The notes under the pieces were generated by a model. That model was not told the DNA's origin. It was given only the letters and a program-made list of their open reading frames with translations, and ran no database searches. This document shows positions 1-11,754 of a stretch of 64,000 nt of DNA, piece after piece (within the stretch, counting starts at the first letter, position 1; every line of letters begins with the position of its first letter). The stretch is taken from positions 72,873,006 to 72,937,005 of the forward strand of contig CP092877.1 in NCBI GenBank assembly GCA_030710605.1, given 5' to 3'. This DNA comes from Cordylochernes scorpioides (Eukaryota > Arthropoda > Arachnida > Pseudoscorpiones > Chernetidae). A program made the position numbers and the translations under genes.

Positions 1-137
1 CACTAGTTGCAAACCCAAAGAGGCCACTCCCCAACATATACTAAATTGTATTGGAAAGGACAAAAGATCCCTGTACAGAGAACCAAGAAGAGTTCTTGAG
101 CTTCTTTTTGAGCACGACCTCCAAGATCTTGTCTAAT
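1..137 (+). pseudogene. LINE ORF2 C-terminus, 3' end of a partial copy
   Basis: Read from base 3, this encodes the end of a non-LTR retrotransposon polyprotein, after the reverse transcriptase/RNase H part. It contains CKPKEATPQHILNC, half of the zinc-binding C-x2-C-x8-H-x3-C tail typical of these proteins, and ends in LQDLV and a TAA stop at about 135-137. The upstream part lies outside the window. The same tail motif recurs at 0.95, 53.1 and 60.9 kb. The frame is open to the window edge. A remnant is inferred from the surroundings; whether the full copy is intact cannot be seen. Confidence 0.7.
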
Positions 138-159
138 TTAGACTAAAAGGATAAGTAAA

Positions 160-345
160 AAAAAATATTTCAAAGAATTCTATCTTTCCATTTTGTAAAA
201 ATAGTTTTAAGAATCTATTCAGATTTCGACATAAATCGATATATTAAAGGAGATTGTTTGAATAAAGCAGGAAAGTTATCCATGGAGTCAGTATGTTGTT
301 AGGATTTAGAGAAAGAAACTATAATTTTACTTCTACTAACCAAAA
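160..345 (+). repeat. Dispersed repeat A, copy 1
   Basis: A segment of about 130-180 bases containing TTTTAAGAATCTATTC and ATCCATGGAG. Related copies lie at 780-850 and 1190-1330. The middle copy breaks off exactly where the 850-1160 LINE fragment begins, so repeat A predates that insertion. No coding potential or terminal inverted repeats were seen. Bases 345-780 contain nothing recognisable. Confidence 0.6.
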
Positions 346-849
346 TGTATCGTTTTCGAGCCCATGTTACGATTTCTATATACCAATCATGTACAGCAGT
401 AGATTTCCATTCTATGAACATCAGTAGATTCGAGTATTCTACATTGGTCTCTGGTGGTCAATTATCAATTATTTTATTTCCAAAGCGCTATATCCCTCAA
501 GGGATACTTGTGCCAAACAAGGAGAAATGTTTATTTACATAAGTTATTTACATTATTCAACGCATGAAAAATACTAGAGATCCAGATTTTGTAGAAAGTT
601 TAGAATATATTTACAAAATGAATTGAACTTTAAATATGATTTCTTTATCGGAAATCAAATCGTTAAGTTCACAAACAACTAGTTCATTCTTCATTCTGTA
701 ATCTTGAAATACTGTTTGTGGTATTATTTTAGTCTCCCATGATTAGAGTCTTACAACATGGCCTGTGTCTCATGTCTCTTACCATTTTGTAAAAATAGTT
801 TTAAGAATCTATTCTGATTTTGAGATAAATCGATATATGAAGAGAGATC

Positions 850-1160
850 TGATGCTGCACATGACTGGTACAGAGCAGGAGGGACAAGCACTGGTTCTGT
901 CCTCCCAAGAGAACAACAGTCTTTGATTTCCAGACTTAAGTCTGGTCATCTACGGACAATGACTTTCCAGAATGGTTGCAAGGTTTTCCCACTATGTACC
1001 AAGTGCAATTCTCAGCCTGCAACCCTAAGACATATTATTGACTGTAGTGACTCATCCATTGATTAGCTCTACTCTTCCCCGGCAGACACCATCAAAAATC
1101 TCAAGCTTTACAAGCTTGATACCTTAGTGTGATTGAGTGGAGATAAGAAAGAAGAAGAAG
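850..1160 (+). pseudogene. LINE fragment: RNase H end, zinc tail and 3' UTR
   Basis: One frame from about 850 to 1065 reads DAAHDWYRAGG, then SLISRLKSGHLR, then CTKCNSQPATLRHIIDC, before a stop near 1065. This is the end of an RNase H domain followed by a C-x2-C-x8-H-x3-C zinc motif, the usual order in LINE ORF2 proteins. The 3' UTR has a hairpin (CAAGC...GCTTG near 1103-1118) and ends in a (GAA)n-like tail at about 1145-1160. The piece is 5'-truncated and sits inside dispersed repeat A. Sister 3' ends lie at 5713-5765 (minus), 11760-11840 (plus) and 59316-59345 (minus). Confidence 0.75.
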
Positions 1161-1189
1161 AAAGTTATTCATAAAGGCAGTATGTTGTT

Positions 1190-1340
1190 ACAATTTATAT
1201 TTCAGAGTTTTCTATCTTCCCATTTTGTAAAAGTAGTTTTAAGAATCTATTCTGATTTTGAGATGAATCGATATATGAAGAGAGATTGTTTAATTAAATC
1301 AAGAGTGTTATCCATGGAGATTATGTGTTGTTATAACAAT
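1190..1340 (+). repeat. Dispersed repeat A, copy 3
   Basis: Third copy of the repeat seen at 160-345 and 780-850, with TTTTAAGAATCTATTC and ATCCATGGAG. It continues the copy interrupted by the LINE fragment at 850-1160. Bases 1340-1550 hold nothing recognisable. Confidence 0.55.
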
Positions 1341-1553
1341 GGGAATGGCATGTATGTCTATGGCCGAGTTTAGCTATATTCTGTTTAGCTAAGATCTGTG
1401 TGGATGTTATGAGATGTCTGTTGGGAACCTTTTGACATTTTGTGTTGATAAGGTGTTTCTGATTGGTGTTGGATTGCTATCTCCCATGGATGGACGATGA
1501 TATTGGATCTCTTTCCCAGCTTCTCGTCTGCTAAATATCCCAGTATTTTAATA

Positions 1554-4500
1554 CAGTAGAACCTCCCTTTAGTGGACATCCCGCTAGCGGACACCTCTCC
1601 ACAAAGGACAGTTTTCATTTGCAAAATTACCTTTTTTACAATTTAGTAACTCTCCGGTAAGAGTACACTCTCTCTCCCAAAAGGACACTTTAGCTCTGCA
1701 ATTAGGTGTTGTCCTTTACAGGGAGGTTCTACTGTATTAGCAACTCTCCGGTAAGAGGACATCTCTCCCTAAAGGACAGTTTAGCTCTGCAATTAGGTGT
1801 TGTCTTTTACAGGGAGGTTCTACTGTATTAGTAACTCTCCGGTAAGAGGACATCTCTCCCTAAAGGACACTTTGGCTCTGCAATTAGGTGTTGTCCTTTA
1901 CAGGGAGGTTCTACTGTATTATCAACTCTCCGGTAAGAGGACATCTCTCCCTAAAGAACACTTTAGCTCTGCAATTAGGTGTTGTCCTTTACAGGGAGGT
2001 TCTACTGTATTCGTAACTCTCCGGTAAGAGGACATCTCTCCCTAAAGAACACTTTAGCTCTGCAATTAGGTGTCTTTTACAGGGAGGTTCTACTGTATTA
2101 GTAACTCTCCGGTAAGAGGACATCTCTCCCTAAAGAACACTTTAGCTCTGCAATTAGGTGTCTTTTACAGGGAGGTTCAACTGTATTAGCAACTCTCCGA
2201 TAAGAGGACATCTCTCCCTAAAGGGCACTTTAGCTCTGCAATTAGTTGTTGTCCTTTACAGGGAGGTTCTACTGTATTAGCAACTCTCCGGTAAGAGGAC
2301 ATCTCTCCCTAAAGGGCACTTTAGCTCTGCAATTAGTTGTTGTCCTTTACAGGGAGGTTCTACTGTATTAGCAACTCTCCGGTAAGAGGACATCTCTCCC
2401 TAAAGAACACTTTAGCTCTGCAATTATAGGTGTCTTTTACAGGGAGGTTCTACTGTATTAGCAACTCTCCGGTAAGAGGAAATCTCTCCCTAAAGGACAG
2501 TTTAGCTGTGCAATTAGGTGTTGTCTTTTACAGGGAGGTTCTACTGTATTAGCAACTCTCCGGTAAGAGGACACCTCTCCCTAAAGGACACTTTGGCTCT
2601 GCAATTAGGTGTTGTCCTTTACAGGGAGGTTCTACTGTATTAGTAACTCTCCGGTAAGAGGACATCTCTCCCTAAAGAACACTTTAGCTCTGCAATTAGG
2701 TGTCTTTTACAGGGAGGTTCTACTGTATTAGTAACTCTCCGGTAAGAGGACATCTCTCCCTAAAGAACACTTTAGCTCTGCAATTAGGTGTCTTTTACAG
2801 GGAGGTTCTATTGTATTAGCAACTCTCCGATAAGAGGACATCTCTCCCTAAAGGGCACTTTAGCTCTGCAATTAGTTGTTGTCCTTTACAGGGAGGTTCT
2901 ACTGTATTAGCAACTCTCCGGTAAGAGGACATCTCTCCCTAAAGGGCACTTTAGCTCTGCAATTAGTTGTTGTCCTTTACAGGGAGGTTCTACTGTATTA
3001 GCAACTCTCCGGTAAGAGGACACCTCTCCCTTAAAGACACTTTGGCTCTGCAATTAGGTGTCCTTTACAGCGAGGTTCTACTGTATTAGCAACTCTCCGG
3101 TAAGAGGATACCTCTCCCTAAAGGACACTTTGGCTCTGCAATTAGGTGTCCTCTACAGGGAGGTCCTACTGTATTAGCAACTCTCCGGTAAGAGGACACC
3201 TCTCCCTAAAGGACAGTTTAGCTGTGCAATTAGGTGTTGTCTTTTACAGGGAGGTTCTACTGTATTAGCAACTCTCCGGTAAGAGGACACCTCTCCCTAA
3301 AGGACACTTTGGCTCTGCAATTAGGTATCCTTTACAGGGAGGTTCTACTGTATTAGCAACTCTCCGGTAAGAAGACACCTGTCCCTAAAATACAGTTTAG
3401 CTCTGCAATTAGGTGTCCTTTACAGGGAGGTTTTACTGTATTAGCAACTCTCCGGTAAGAGGACACCTCTCCCTAAAGGACACTTTGGCTCTGCAATTAG
3501 GTGTTCTTTACAGGGAGGTTCTACTGTATTAGCAACTCTCCGGTAAGAGGATACCTCTCCCTAAAGGACACTTTGGCTCTGCAATTAGGTGTCCTTTACA
3601 GGGAGGTTCTACTGTATTAGCAATTCTCCGGTAAGAGTACACCTCTCCCTAAAGGACACTTTAGCTCTGCAATTAGGTGTCCTTTACAGGGAAGTAGTTC
3701 TACTGTATTAGCAATTCTCCGGTAAGAGTACACCTCTCCCTAAAGGACACTTTAACTCTGCAATTAGGTGTCCTTTACAGGGAAGTAGTTCTACTGTATT
3801 AGCAATTCTCCGGTAAGAGTACACCTCTCCCTAAAGGACACTTTAGCTCTGCAATTAGGTGTCCTTTACAGGGAGGTCCTACTGTATTAGCAACTCTCCG
3901 GTAAGAGTACACTCTCTCTAAAGAACACTTTGGCTCTGTAATTAAGTGTCCTTCACAGGGAGGTTCTACTGTATTAGCAACTCTCCGGTAAGAGGACATC
4001 TCTCCCTAAAGGACACTTTGGCTCTGCAATTAGGTGTCTTTCACAGGGAGGTCCTACTGTATTAGCAACTCTCCGGTAAGAGGACGTATCTTCTTAAAGG
4101 ACACTTTAGCTCTGCAATTAGGTGTTTTTTCACAGGGAGGTTCTACTGTATTAGCAACTCTCCGGTAAGAGGACATCTCTCCCTAAAGGACACTTTAGCT
4201 CTGCAATTAGGTGTTTTTTCACAGGGAGGTTCTACTGTATTAGCAACTCTCCGTTAAGAGGACATCTCTCCCTAAAGGACACTTTGGCTCTGCAATTAGG
4301 TGTCCTTCACAGGGAGGTCCTACTGTATTAGCAACTCTCCGGTAAGAGGACGTATCTTCTTAAAGGACACTTTAGCTCTGCAATTAGGTGTTTTTTCACA
4401 GGGAGGTTCTACTGTATTAGCAACTCTCCGTTAAGAGGACATCTCTCCCTAAAGGACACTTTGGCTCTGCAATTAGGTGTCCTTCACAGGGAGGTCCTAC

Positions 4501-4856
4501 TGTATTAGCAACTCTCCGGTAAGAGGACGTATCTTCTTAAAGGACACTTCAGCTCTGCAATTAGGTGTTTTTTCACAGGGAGGTTCTACTGTATTAGCAA
4601 CTCTCCGTTAAGAGGACATCTCTCCCTAAAGGACACTTTGGCTCTGCAATTAGGTGTCCTTCACAGGGAGGTCCTACTGTATTAGCAACTCTCCGGTAAG
4701 AGGACGTATCTTCTTAAAGGACACTTCAGCTCTGCAATTAGGTGTTTTTTCACAGGGAGGTTCTACTGTATTAGCAACTCTCCGGTAAGAGGACATCTCT
4801 CCATAAAGGACACTTCAGCTCTGCAATTAGGTATCCTTTACAGGGAGGTTCTACTG
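1554..4856. repeat. 86-91 bp satellite built from a pogo/Tigger-like MITE
   Basis: The region starts after a TA with CAGTAGAACCTCCCT and ends with the inverse AGGGAGGTTCTACTG form, like a DNA-transposon MITE with terminal inverted repeats. Inside, about 37 head-to-tail units follow. Each runs from AACTCTCCGGTAAGAGGAC through CTCTGCAATTAGGTGT to ACAGGGAGGTTCTACTGTA. Unit length varies from about 85 to 91 because of a TG insertion and similar changes. Every unit therefore ends in a copy of the right terminal repeat. Higher-order structure is visible: the GGACGTATCTTCTT variant recurs at about 4081, 4347, 4523 and 4701. Short frames here are not genes. Confidence 0.9.
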
Positions 4857-4978
4857 AATAGCACAGAAAGATGACAGTGAAGTACTGTAGAACAACACAG
4901 AAAAATATGTTGTAATTTATTCATACATCTTTTAGACAGTAACAAAAACCTTTTTATCACTATGATAAAAAATAATGC

Positions 4979-5054
4979 AAGTTTGTCCCAAAAGTTCCTA
5001 AACATATTATGATTTATATTTTGCAAGTGTTTACGAACTTTTGAGACAACCTTG
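4979..5054. mobile_element. Mariner-like hairpin MITE, copy 1
   Basis: A 75-base hairpin whose arms read TTTGTCCCAAAAGTTC and the inverse GAACTTTTGAGACAA. Terminal repeats of this form resemble those of Tc1/mariner elements. It is nearly identical, in reverse orientation, to the copy at 5153-5228. It has no coding capacity and would be moved only by a transposase supplied elsewhere. Confidence 0.7.
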
Positions 5055-5152
5055 TAATTCTGAAACTTGGCCCACCTACTGATTGGCCACCCTTGATATA
5101 GAACATCCGAGATTAAATCATTCTTCTATAAGAATTCTGTTATAATTTCACC

Positions 5153-5228
5153 AAGGTTGTCCCAAAAGTTCGTAAGCACTTGAAAAATATAAATCATAAT
5201 TTGTTTACGAACTTTTGAGACAATCTTT
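5153..5228. mobile_element. Mariner-like hairpin MITE, copy 2
   Basis: Same 75-base hairpin family as 4979-5054 but inverted, with GGTTGTCCCAAAAGTTCG at the left and the complement at the right. A half copy lies at 6738-6785. Bases 5228-5700 contain no recognisable gene or repeat. Confidence 0.7.
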
Positions 5229-5712
5229 TAGAAATATACATAGTAACTGTAAATATGGCCCATGTTTATAGATGAAGAACAGTTAAATTTATAATTATAA
5301 GGTAACAGATTCCAGTTTGGTGACTTACACGCACCAATGGGGATAGACTTGTGCAGAATTCGGCACAGAGCTGAAACAGCTGTTGAATTGACAGAGGGAA
5401 TTGAAATTTGAACGTGTTTTCTATATTGAGGCTTAGAGATGAAAACCGATTTTATACTAACATCGTTATGTAAAAGTAAGATTATATGTATATTGTCAGA
5501 AATTCAGTGAAAATTAAATTAATTAATTTTGACCATCGACCAAAACTCTATGATTTTTGGTTATCATCACATGTCAACTTGTTTGTATTGGAAGGTAACG
5601 ATTATATTTGCATAGAATAAATAGCTGCATTCTTTGATGTCACATATGATTTCGGGTAAATATTTTCCTTAGTTTCAATGCAAACTTGAATTAATTGGAT
5701 CATTATAGTTAC

Positions 5713-6074
5713 TTCTTCTTTCTTATCTCCACTCAATCATATTAGGGTATCAAGCTTTCAGAGCTTGAGACATGACAACCATCATGACTGAGTGAAGTAG
5801 ATTGCGTCTGCCTTTGTCATTAAGACTGGGAGCACTATTCAGTGGCAGGCTGACTTAGCTCCAAAAGAAATGGCCGCCTCAGACATGAGGAACAGACGCC
5901 ATGTGCAGCCGCTTCTAACATGGAGTACAAACGCTGCTCATCCTGTATCCTGGGATTAGGAGCCCTTACAGGGTACTATCAGCCCGGCCAGCTGAGCCCA
6001 GGTTTTTTAGTGAGCTTGTTACTGCTCCCCCTCCTCCTTTTTCATCCGGGCTTGGGACCGGCAAAGGCGGAGTT
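5713..6074 (-). mobile_element. Short non-autonomous retroposon with LINE-type ends, copy 1
   Basis: On the minus strand the element starts with ACTCCGCCTTTGCCGG and CCCAAGCCCGG and ends with the hairpin and (GAA)n tail of the 850-1160 LINE. An 11-base TSD, ATTATAGTTAC, flanks it at 5702-5712 and 6075-6085. A second copy at 59316-59622 begins at the same 5' base and has its own TSD. A fixed 5' end is not expected of random 5' truncation, so this looks like a defined short element using a LINE's machinery. No intact protein is encoded. Confidence 0.75.
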
Positions 6075-6180
6075 ATTATAGTTACTAAACTAAGCAAATC
6101 ATAACAAAGTTAGATTTATGGTATTGATGGTATAGATATTGATAATACACCTATAAATGAATGCATTTAAGATATTTAAA

Positions 6181-6510
6181 ATACAATATAACGCGGCCTA
6201 TGATTGTAAAACGAAAATTGCAATTATACCGCGAATGTTTATTTTAAACGAAAGATCCTAATTTATTTTGAAGAGAAATAGCGATTATTTCTAACTTTAA
6301 GGATGAAATATGATAGGATGAATTGTGAAGAGTAATGATAAACGGAAAAATAAAAGTGTCCAGGGATGGGAATCGAACCCATTGTGTTCCGCTTACCGGG
6401 CAGTATCCTCATCTTTAAAGTTAGAAATAATCGCTATTTCTCTTTAAAATAAATTAGGATTTTTCGTTTAAAAGAAACATTCACGGTATAATTGCAATTT
6501 TCATTTAAGA
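6181..6510. mobile_element. Palindromic element with tRNA-like core, copy 1
   Basis: Inverted arms of about 95-120 bases (around 6190-6305 and 6412-6506) share AAATTGCAATTATACCGCG with its complement and CGAAATAGCGATTATT-type sequence. The apex carries, on the minus strand, a piece of tRNA-like sequence including the B-box-like GGTTCGATTCCC (about 6360-6405). The tRNA 5' half is missing here. The fullest copy is at 50617-51005 and another is at 11156-11395. Confidence 0.75.
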
Positions 6511-6519
6511 CATTTGTTG

Positions 6520-6620
6520 AGTTATACTCTGCCTAGAATATAGGAGCTCCATCTATGCTTCCATTCTTCCTGTGGTGAATCTGTATGAGACCGATGGTCT
6601 TAATAAAGCTATATGTGTGC
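6520..6620 (+). repeat. LINE 3' end with hairpin before AATAAA
   Basis: Contains GGAGCTCCATCTATGCTTCC and then GAGACCGATGGTCTTAATAAAG, the same 3' end found in tandem at 18.6-19.39 kb. A short stem (GACC/GGTC) sits directly before the AATAAA signal. Only the terminal 100 bases are present. Confidence 0.65.
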
Positions 6621-8016
6621 ACACTTTAAATACCTAATCAAATACTCAGCAAAAGGTTTATTTTACAAATTTATTATAAGTAGCAATCTTTCGAGTTTAA
6701 GATATATTCTACTGGCATTTCATCCAAATATATACAAGGTTGTCCCCAAAAAGTTCGTAAACACTTGCAAAAAATTTGAAATTACCAATATTATTCACCG
6801 TTATGTATAATGTCTATGTATTATGTATAAAGTAATTGAATTATGTATTATATTATGTATTCGCCGTAATAATTTTATTCATAAAGTAATAAGAAAAAAC
6901 AACATTTTAAGAAAAACACGAACATTCGGGATAACCATATACATTTAGAATCTTTCTCTTTTAAAAGAAGATTAAGACAGTATATGTCGAATCCTGTCGT
7001 TTTGGAATCCAGTCGACTTAATCTATGGTGTGATTCCCTGTGAACTCTCGCTGTACTGTGTTAACCGAGAGGACCAGGCAGGATGTAGAGAGTTTTCCAG
7101 TACCTCTCTGGACCTTGGAAGACCTTTAACAGTTCTCACAGAGTACAGGCAGTCGTGGTCGAGGCAGAATGGAAAGCTTGGGAATGTTGGTCTACATGGT
7201 TGATGGTGCGGATCTTGGGGACATCTGACGAGGGCTCCCGCTTATGGTTAAGTGACTGTTTATTTCTGGCCCTGTTGGAGGCTTATATATCTTTGCAAAG
7301 AGGAAGTATTGAATTCAGCGGATGCAACAAGGGCGTGGATCGGAAGATGTTATTGTATACTCCTGGAAACGCCCTGAGATCTTGCTATCTTTAGGCCTTG
7401 TTGGACTTCTATCTCAATCTCTTGCTTTAGCTCAACTCTTAATCTATTACAGAGTTTTATTTATTTATCCTCAGTTTGTACAAAGTACATTACATATGAT
7501 GATGTAATAACACATGTCAATCATGCATATAATTATTTATAGATGTGTTTCTATTATACAACATGAAAATCTTGTTATATTATATACAGTATGAGGTTGT
7601 TGGTTTAAAATACCATATATGTATATCTTGACCCCCCAGTACACAACGTGAAGATGGTGTTCCACCCTACACCGAGGGGCCATACAGCTACGGTCCGATC
7701 CACATTATGGCGGCTGTAATAGACGACCGACAAAAACGGCGCCGTTTTTTGTGGTAATTGGAGAGGAACGTTAGCGGGTAATGGCGGACGGGGATTCCTG
7801 GGGAGACAAGCTCGTTGTACCTTCACCATCTACCTAAGTCCTAACTTCTGTAATGCCACAATGTAGACAGGTAGTGTGTTCTGGTAGCTCCATGATATTC
7901 ATGAACGAAATAAAGAAACACGGGTTACAAGATACCATATAAAACATTTATTCTCCTGATCTCTATTTAGAGGTTAGAATAGATTTGCTCAAATCATTTT
8001 TTTTACCTTATAAATA
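6620..8016. other. No recognisable gene
   Basis: Mostly AT-rich. A half mariner-like hairpin lies at 6738-6785. Bases 7000-7300 and 7630-7850 have more balanced composition, but the frames there are short and match no family I recognise. Confidence 0.5.
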
Positions 8017-8032
8017 ATGAAACTCAAGGAGA

Positions 8033-8600
8033 GGAGGTCATTCTTTAGATGGGTCTCTCATGGGAGGTCATTCATTATATGGGTCACTCATGGGAGGTCA
8101 TTCGTTAGATGGATCTCTCTTGGGAGGGAGTCATTAATTAGATGGGTCTCTCATGGGAGGCCATTCGCTATATGGGTCTCTTATGGGAGGGAGTCATTCT
8201 TTATATGGGTCACTCATGGTAGGTTATTCGTTAGATGGATCTCTCATGGGAGGGAGCATTCGTTAGATAGGTCACTCTTGGGAGGTCATTCGCTATATGG
8301 ATCTCTCATGGGAGGGACTCATTCGTAGGATGGATCTCTCATGAGAGGGAATCGTTCACTAGGTGGGTCTCTCATGGGAGGGGGCCATTTATTAGATGGG
8401 TCACTCATGAGAGGGGGTCATTCGTTAGATGGTTTACTCATGGGAGGTCATTCGCTATATGGGTCTCTCATGGGAGGGAGTCATTCGTAGGATGGATCTC
8501 TCATGGGAGAGATTCATTCACTAGGGGGTCTCCAATAGGAGGGGGTCATTCATTAGATGGGTCACTCATGGGAGGTCATTCGTTAGATGGGAGGTGTACT
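8033..8600. repeat. Minisatellite, about 35 bp
   Basis: Sixteen or so imperfect units built on GGGTCTCTCATGGGAGG followed by TCATTCGTTAGAT. A 103-residue frame (8017-8328) repeats RWVSHGRS-like words and is a product of the repeat, not a recognised protein. Bases 8600-9175 hold nothing recognisable. Confidence 0.85.
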
Positions 8601-9180
8601 TCTAGGTAGAACATATCATCCTAAATGACCAACAAGCTGCGACATTTAAGACGTTGTCCAGAGGGACACAAAAGAATAATAATTAAATAAAACTATTTTT
8701 AAAAAGAAGGAAAGAACTCAAGTTTCCAGGTTTACATTTCCAAACAGATTGGCGACGCCAGAGATCAGGTAGCAGATCACGTAACCCGACTCAAAAACAT
8801 CAGTTTCTGGGCATGAACAAACAACAGCCCATCCCTAGCAATAGTGTCGCGTGTCACAAAGCTTATGGTTGACTGGAAGATAATACCTATCGACTTTTTT
8901 TGATAATTTTGCTTAATCCTCAAAATCAAGTAACACAGACTGGGCTTCTAGATCATTCAAAAATATTTTGTCTTCGTCAGGAGAAGTAAATAAAAATAGA
9001 GCATTTAGCAAGGCGTTAAAAATTGTTCTGAGGTTGCAAGGGCGTTCTCACGCGATTTTTCGAATTTAGTACAACATCTAAAGCACGAGTCAAAAACAAA
9101 TATTAAACTCGTCAAAGACTATGATCTTGGAAATAAATAAATATATAATAATAAAATTATATTAAAAATAAACAAATACA

Positions 9181-9457
9181 CCTATCCCCCGATTTACACG
9201 GTACTTGTTTTATACGTTTTCGCTTTTACACGGTTTTCCAAATAAGTTTTTTTTTTGTTTTTATCGCACTATACTAAATGCTACTGTGATTGAACACATG
9301 CGCTGTGTACACATCTCACGAGGAATCCCGAGCTTATGTGCTGACTACATATTTTAACCTGTCAATGCATTTTATTTTTATTTCTGTGTACACCTATCCC
9401 CCGATTTACACGTTTTTCTCAGGAACGTATCTACCGTGTAAATCGGGGGATAGGTGT
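9181..9457. mobile_element. Terminal-inverted-repeat element (pogo/Tigger-like), copy 1
   Basis: Both termini carry CACCTATCCCCCGATTTACA or its complement, and a third internal copy of the word lies near 9390. Insertion is next to TA. A nearly identical element is at 52187-52459. It encodes no protein and so depends on a transposase in trans. The family assignment rests on terminus style and the TA target only. Confidence 0.75.
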
Positions 9458-9764
9458 AAAGTAATATAATGATAATAATAACAAAGATTACATATTATTT
9501 TATAAATTTCTAACTATTATGTACAATTTATATCTAGTTTTTAATTACTTTTTTAAATTTAAAAATGAAGCAAATTGTTGCGGAATATCTTCAAATGTAT
9601 TTAGAGTTCTTGTCCCCATTTCTCTTGATACCCATCCATATAAAATTTGGCCGAAATGTCTATTGTACACAGAAATATGAATGCAGGCCAGACAACCTCT
9701 ATCTACAGAATAGATCATTCAAATTATATACAGTTAGTCCCCTACACGAGACACCACTTAAAAC

Positions 9765-10153
9765 AACAACAACAACAAAAAGCCTTTATTTAGGGTCACT
9801 GACCCTATACAGGATACACCAGAGGTATGCATAAGAACAAAGCAGTGAGACAAAGGAAACAACGATATAGACAGAAGAAAAGATAAAAAAAAAAAGAAAA
9901 AAAAAACAAGAAAGAGAAAGAGGGAAGCAAGAAAAACAACACACAAAGAGTAGCAATAAGAAAGTGAGGAGTGAGTATCACTTGGCCTTCTTCTGAGATA
10001 TGGACTTGTGGAAACCATAAAACGCCGTAGCAATATACTTATTCTGGGTCATATTGTCAATTATTGATGGAAGTGAAGCACAGAGTTGCCCAGTTTTGAG
10101 CATAAGGGTTCTTCTTTCTTCTTTCAGAGCAGAGTAATCAAAAATATAGTGAG
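9765..10153 (-). mobile_element. LINE 3' fragment with 15-base TSD
   Basis: A 15-base TSD, GACACCACTTAAAAC, lies at 9750-9764 and 10154-10168. On the minus strand the insert encodes the C-terminus of a LINE ORF2 (FDYSALKEERRTL ... GFHKSISQKKAK, stop at about 9978). A 3' UTR of some 200 bases follows, then the hairpin GGGTCAGTGACCC, AATAAA and a (GTT)n tail. The perfect TSD shows a recent insertion. A sister copy at 58800-59164 starts within a few bases of the same 5' point. Confidence 0.85.
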
Positions 10154-10536
10154 GACACCACTTAAAACATGGAATAATTCCATCTCTCACGATCGTTCAT
10201 TTGAGACCCGATTTTCTATGAAAAACTCCTCATGGCTCTTGATCTGACGTGACATGGACTTTATTATGATATCATTTTCAGGGGAGACCTGGGTTTAGTT
10301 ATTTAATAATATCAAAAAGAATCCACACACAGTGCAAGAAACTTAGCCCTTGATGCTTTTATTTATTATTAAATTATAAGTCAGGGTAGATGACCGTTTA
10401 TAGGTTTTGTTATGTTTTAGGCAGCCTTTAATTGGAGACTCTACTGTATTTTCTCTTATTATCTAACGTACAGGCCATGATAATCATAGTTAGTAGAGAT
10501 TTGTGATGGTCTAAATTGTAAGTATAATGTAGATAT

Positions 10537-10870
10537 AGGGTTATATTGTTGTCGTGTCCAATGAAGAGCCTCAGATGTCTCCATACATCTCTATCACAGC
10601 AGTTGTTCTCTATCTTGGGTGTGTAAAGCTTTTGTTCTGGTCCATGTCAATTTTCTGTTGTTGTCGTGTCCAATGAAGAGCCTCAGATGTCTCCATACAT
10701 TTCTATCACAGAAGTCGTTCTCTATCTTGGGTGTGTAAAGCTGCTGTTCTGGGTCTATGTCAATTTTCTGTTGTTGTTGTCGTTTATAATGAAGAGCCTC
10801 AGATGTATCCGTGCATCTATATCACAGCAGTCGCAATATCCTCTATCTTGGGTGTGCAAAGTTGCTAGAA
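10537..10870 (+). repeat. About 115-bp minisatellite, three units
   Basis: Three units containing AATGAAGAGCCTCAGATGTC, ATCTCTATCACAGCAGT and TATCTTGGGTGTGTAAAG. The same monomer forms the twelve-unit array at 23505-24890. Frames crossing it are by-products of the repeat. Bases 10200-10530 and 10880-11150 contain nothing recognisable. Confidence 0.85.
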
Positions 10871-11155
10871 ATATGGCGAATTAACAATTAAGTAACCCCT
10901 AAGACTTTATATCCCCGACTATAGATAATACTCTATCCTTGATCCATCCATGTATAAAACTGTATAGATGTCTGATAATTATGTATAATACATTGTTGTA
11001 TATTCTTTTTTACTTGTACTAATCTAAATTTATGTCAATATTACTAATTATTGTTTTTTAAGAAAAGGAACTGCCTTGTTCTCTATTACTTGTATGCAAG
11101 TTTATCCCCAAGCCTTTTCTTTCTTCTTTCCTCTTATTTGATACACTGTAAAAAG

Positions 11156-11395
11156 TAAAACGACATTTGAAAAATATCCCGCAAATCTTTCTTTTGAACG
11201 AAAAATCGAAATTTATTTTAAGGAGAAATAATAACGATTTTTTCTAACCTTAGGGATGAAGTATGAAAGGATGAATTGTGAAGAGTAATGATAAACGGAA
11301 AAATAAAATGTCCAGGGATGGGAATCGAACCCACAGTGTTCCAAAAGTCGTTCAAAAGAAACACATGCGGGATAATTTCAAATGTCGTTCTACAA
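11156..11395. mobile_element. Palindromic element with tRNA-like core, copy 2 (deleted)
   Basis: The left arm begins AAAACGACATTTGAAA and the right arm ends with its complement. The apex keeps the tRNA-like 3' half (GGGAATCGAACCCACAG on the plus strand, about 11320-11338), then jumps straight into the right arm, so most of the tRNA-like part and inner right arm are lost. Related to 6181-6510 and 50617-51005. Confidence 0.7.
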
Positions 11396-11754
11396 TCATA
11401 AGCCGCATTATATTGTATTATAAATTACATTGTGAATAACAATCAGGATTATTGTTACTACTAGGAGAATCATGACCAAAATGTCTTAATAAAGATTTTT
11501 TTGTATAATGTAGAAATAAGAGTTTCGAATTTGTTCGTGTAAGAACTTTGTTTGAATATTTGAATTTACCAGTGGAGCTAAACTTGTGCGTAAGAATAGG
11601 AGGTTATCATGACCCGAATAAACGTAATGTAAGATACCTGTGTGGTGTTATATTGTCAGAGATTGGTTAGGAACATGGCTGTCTACTTAGATGTGACATT
11701 TGACAACACCAAATACATAGGTTCTTATCCATAGAACCAATGTCTATCCAATTC

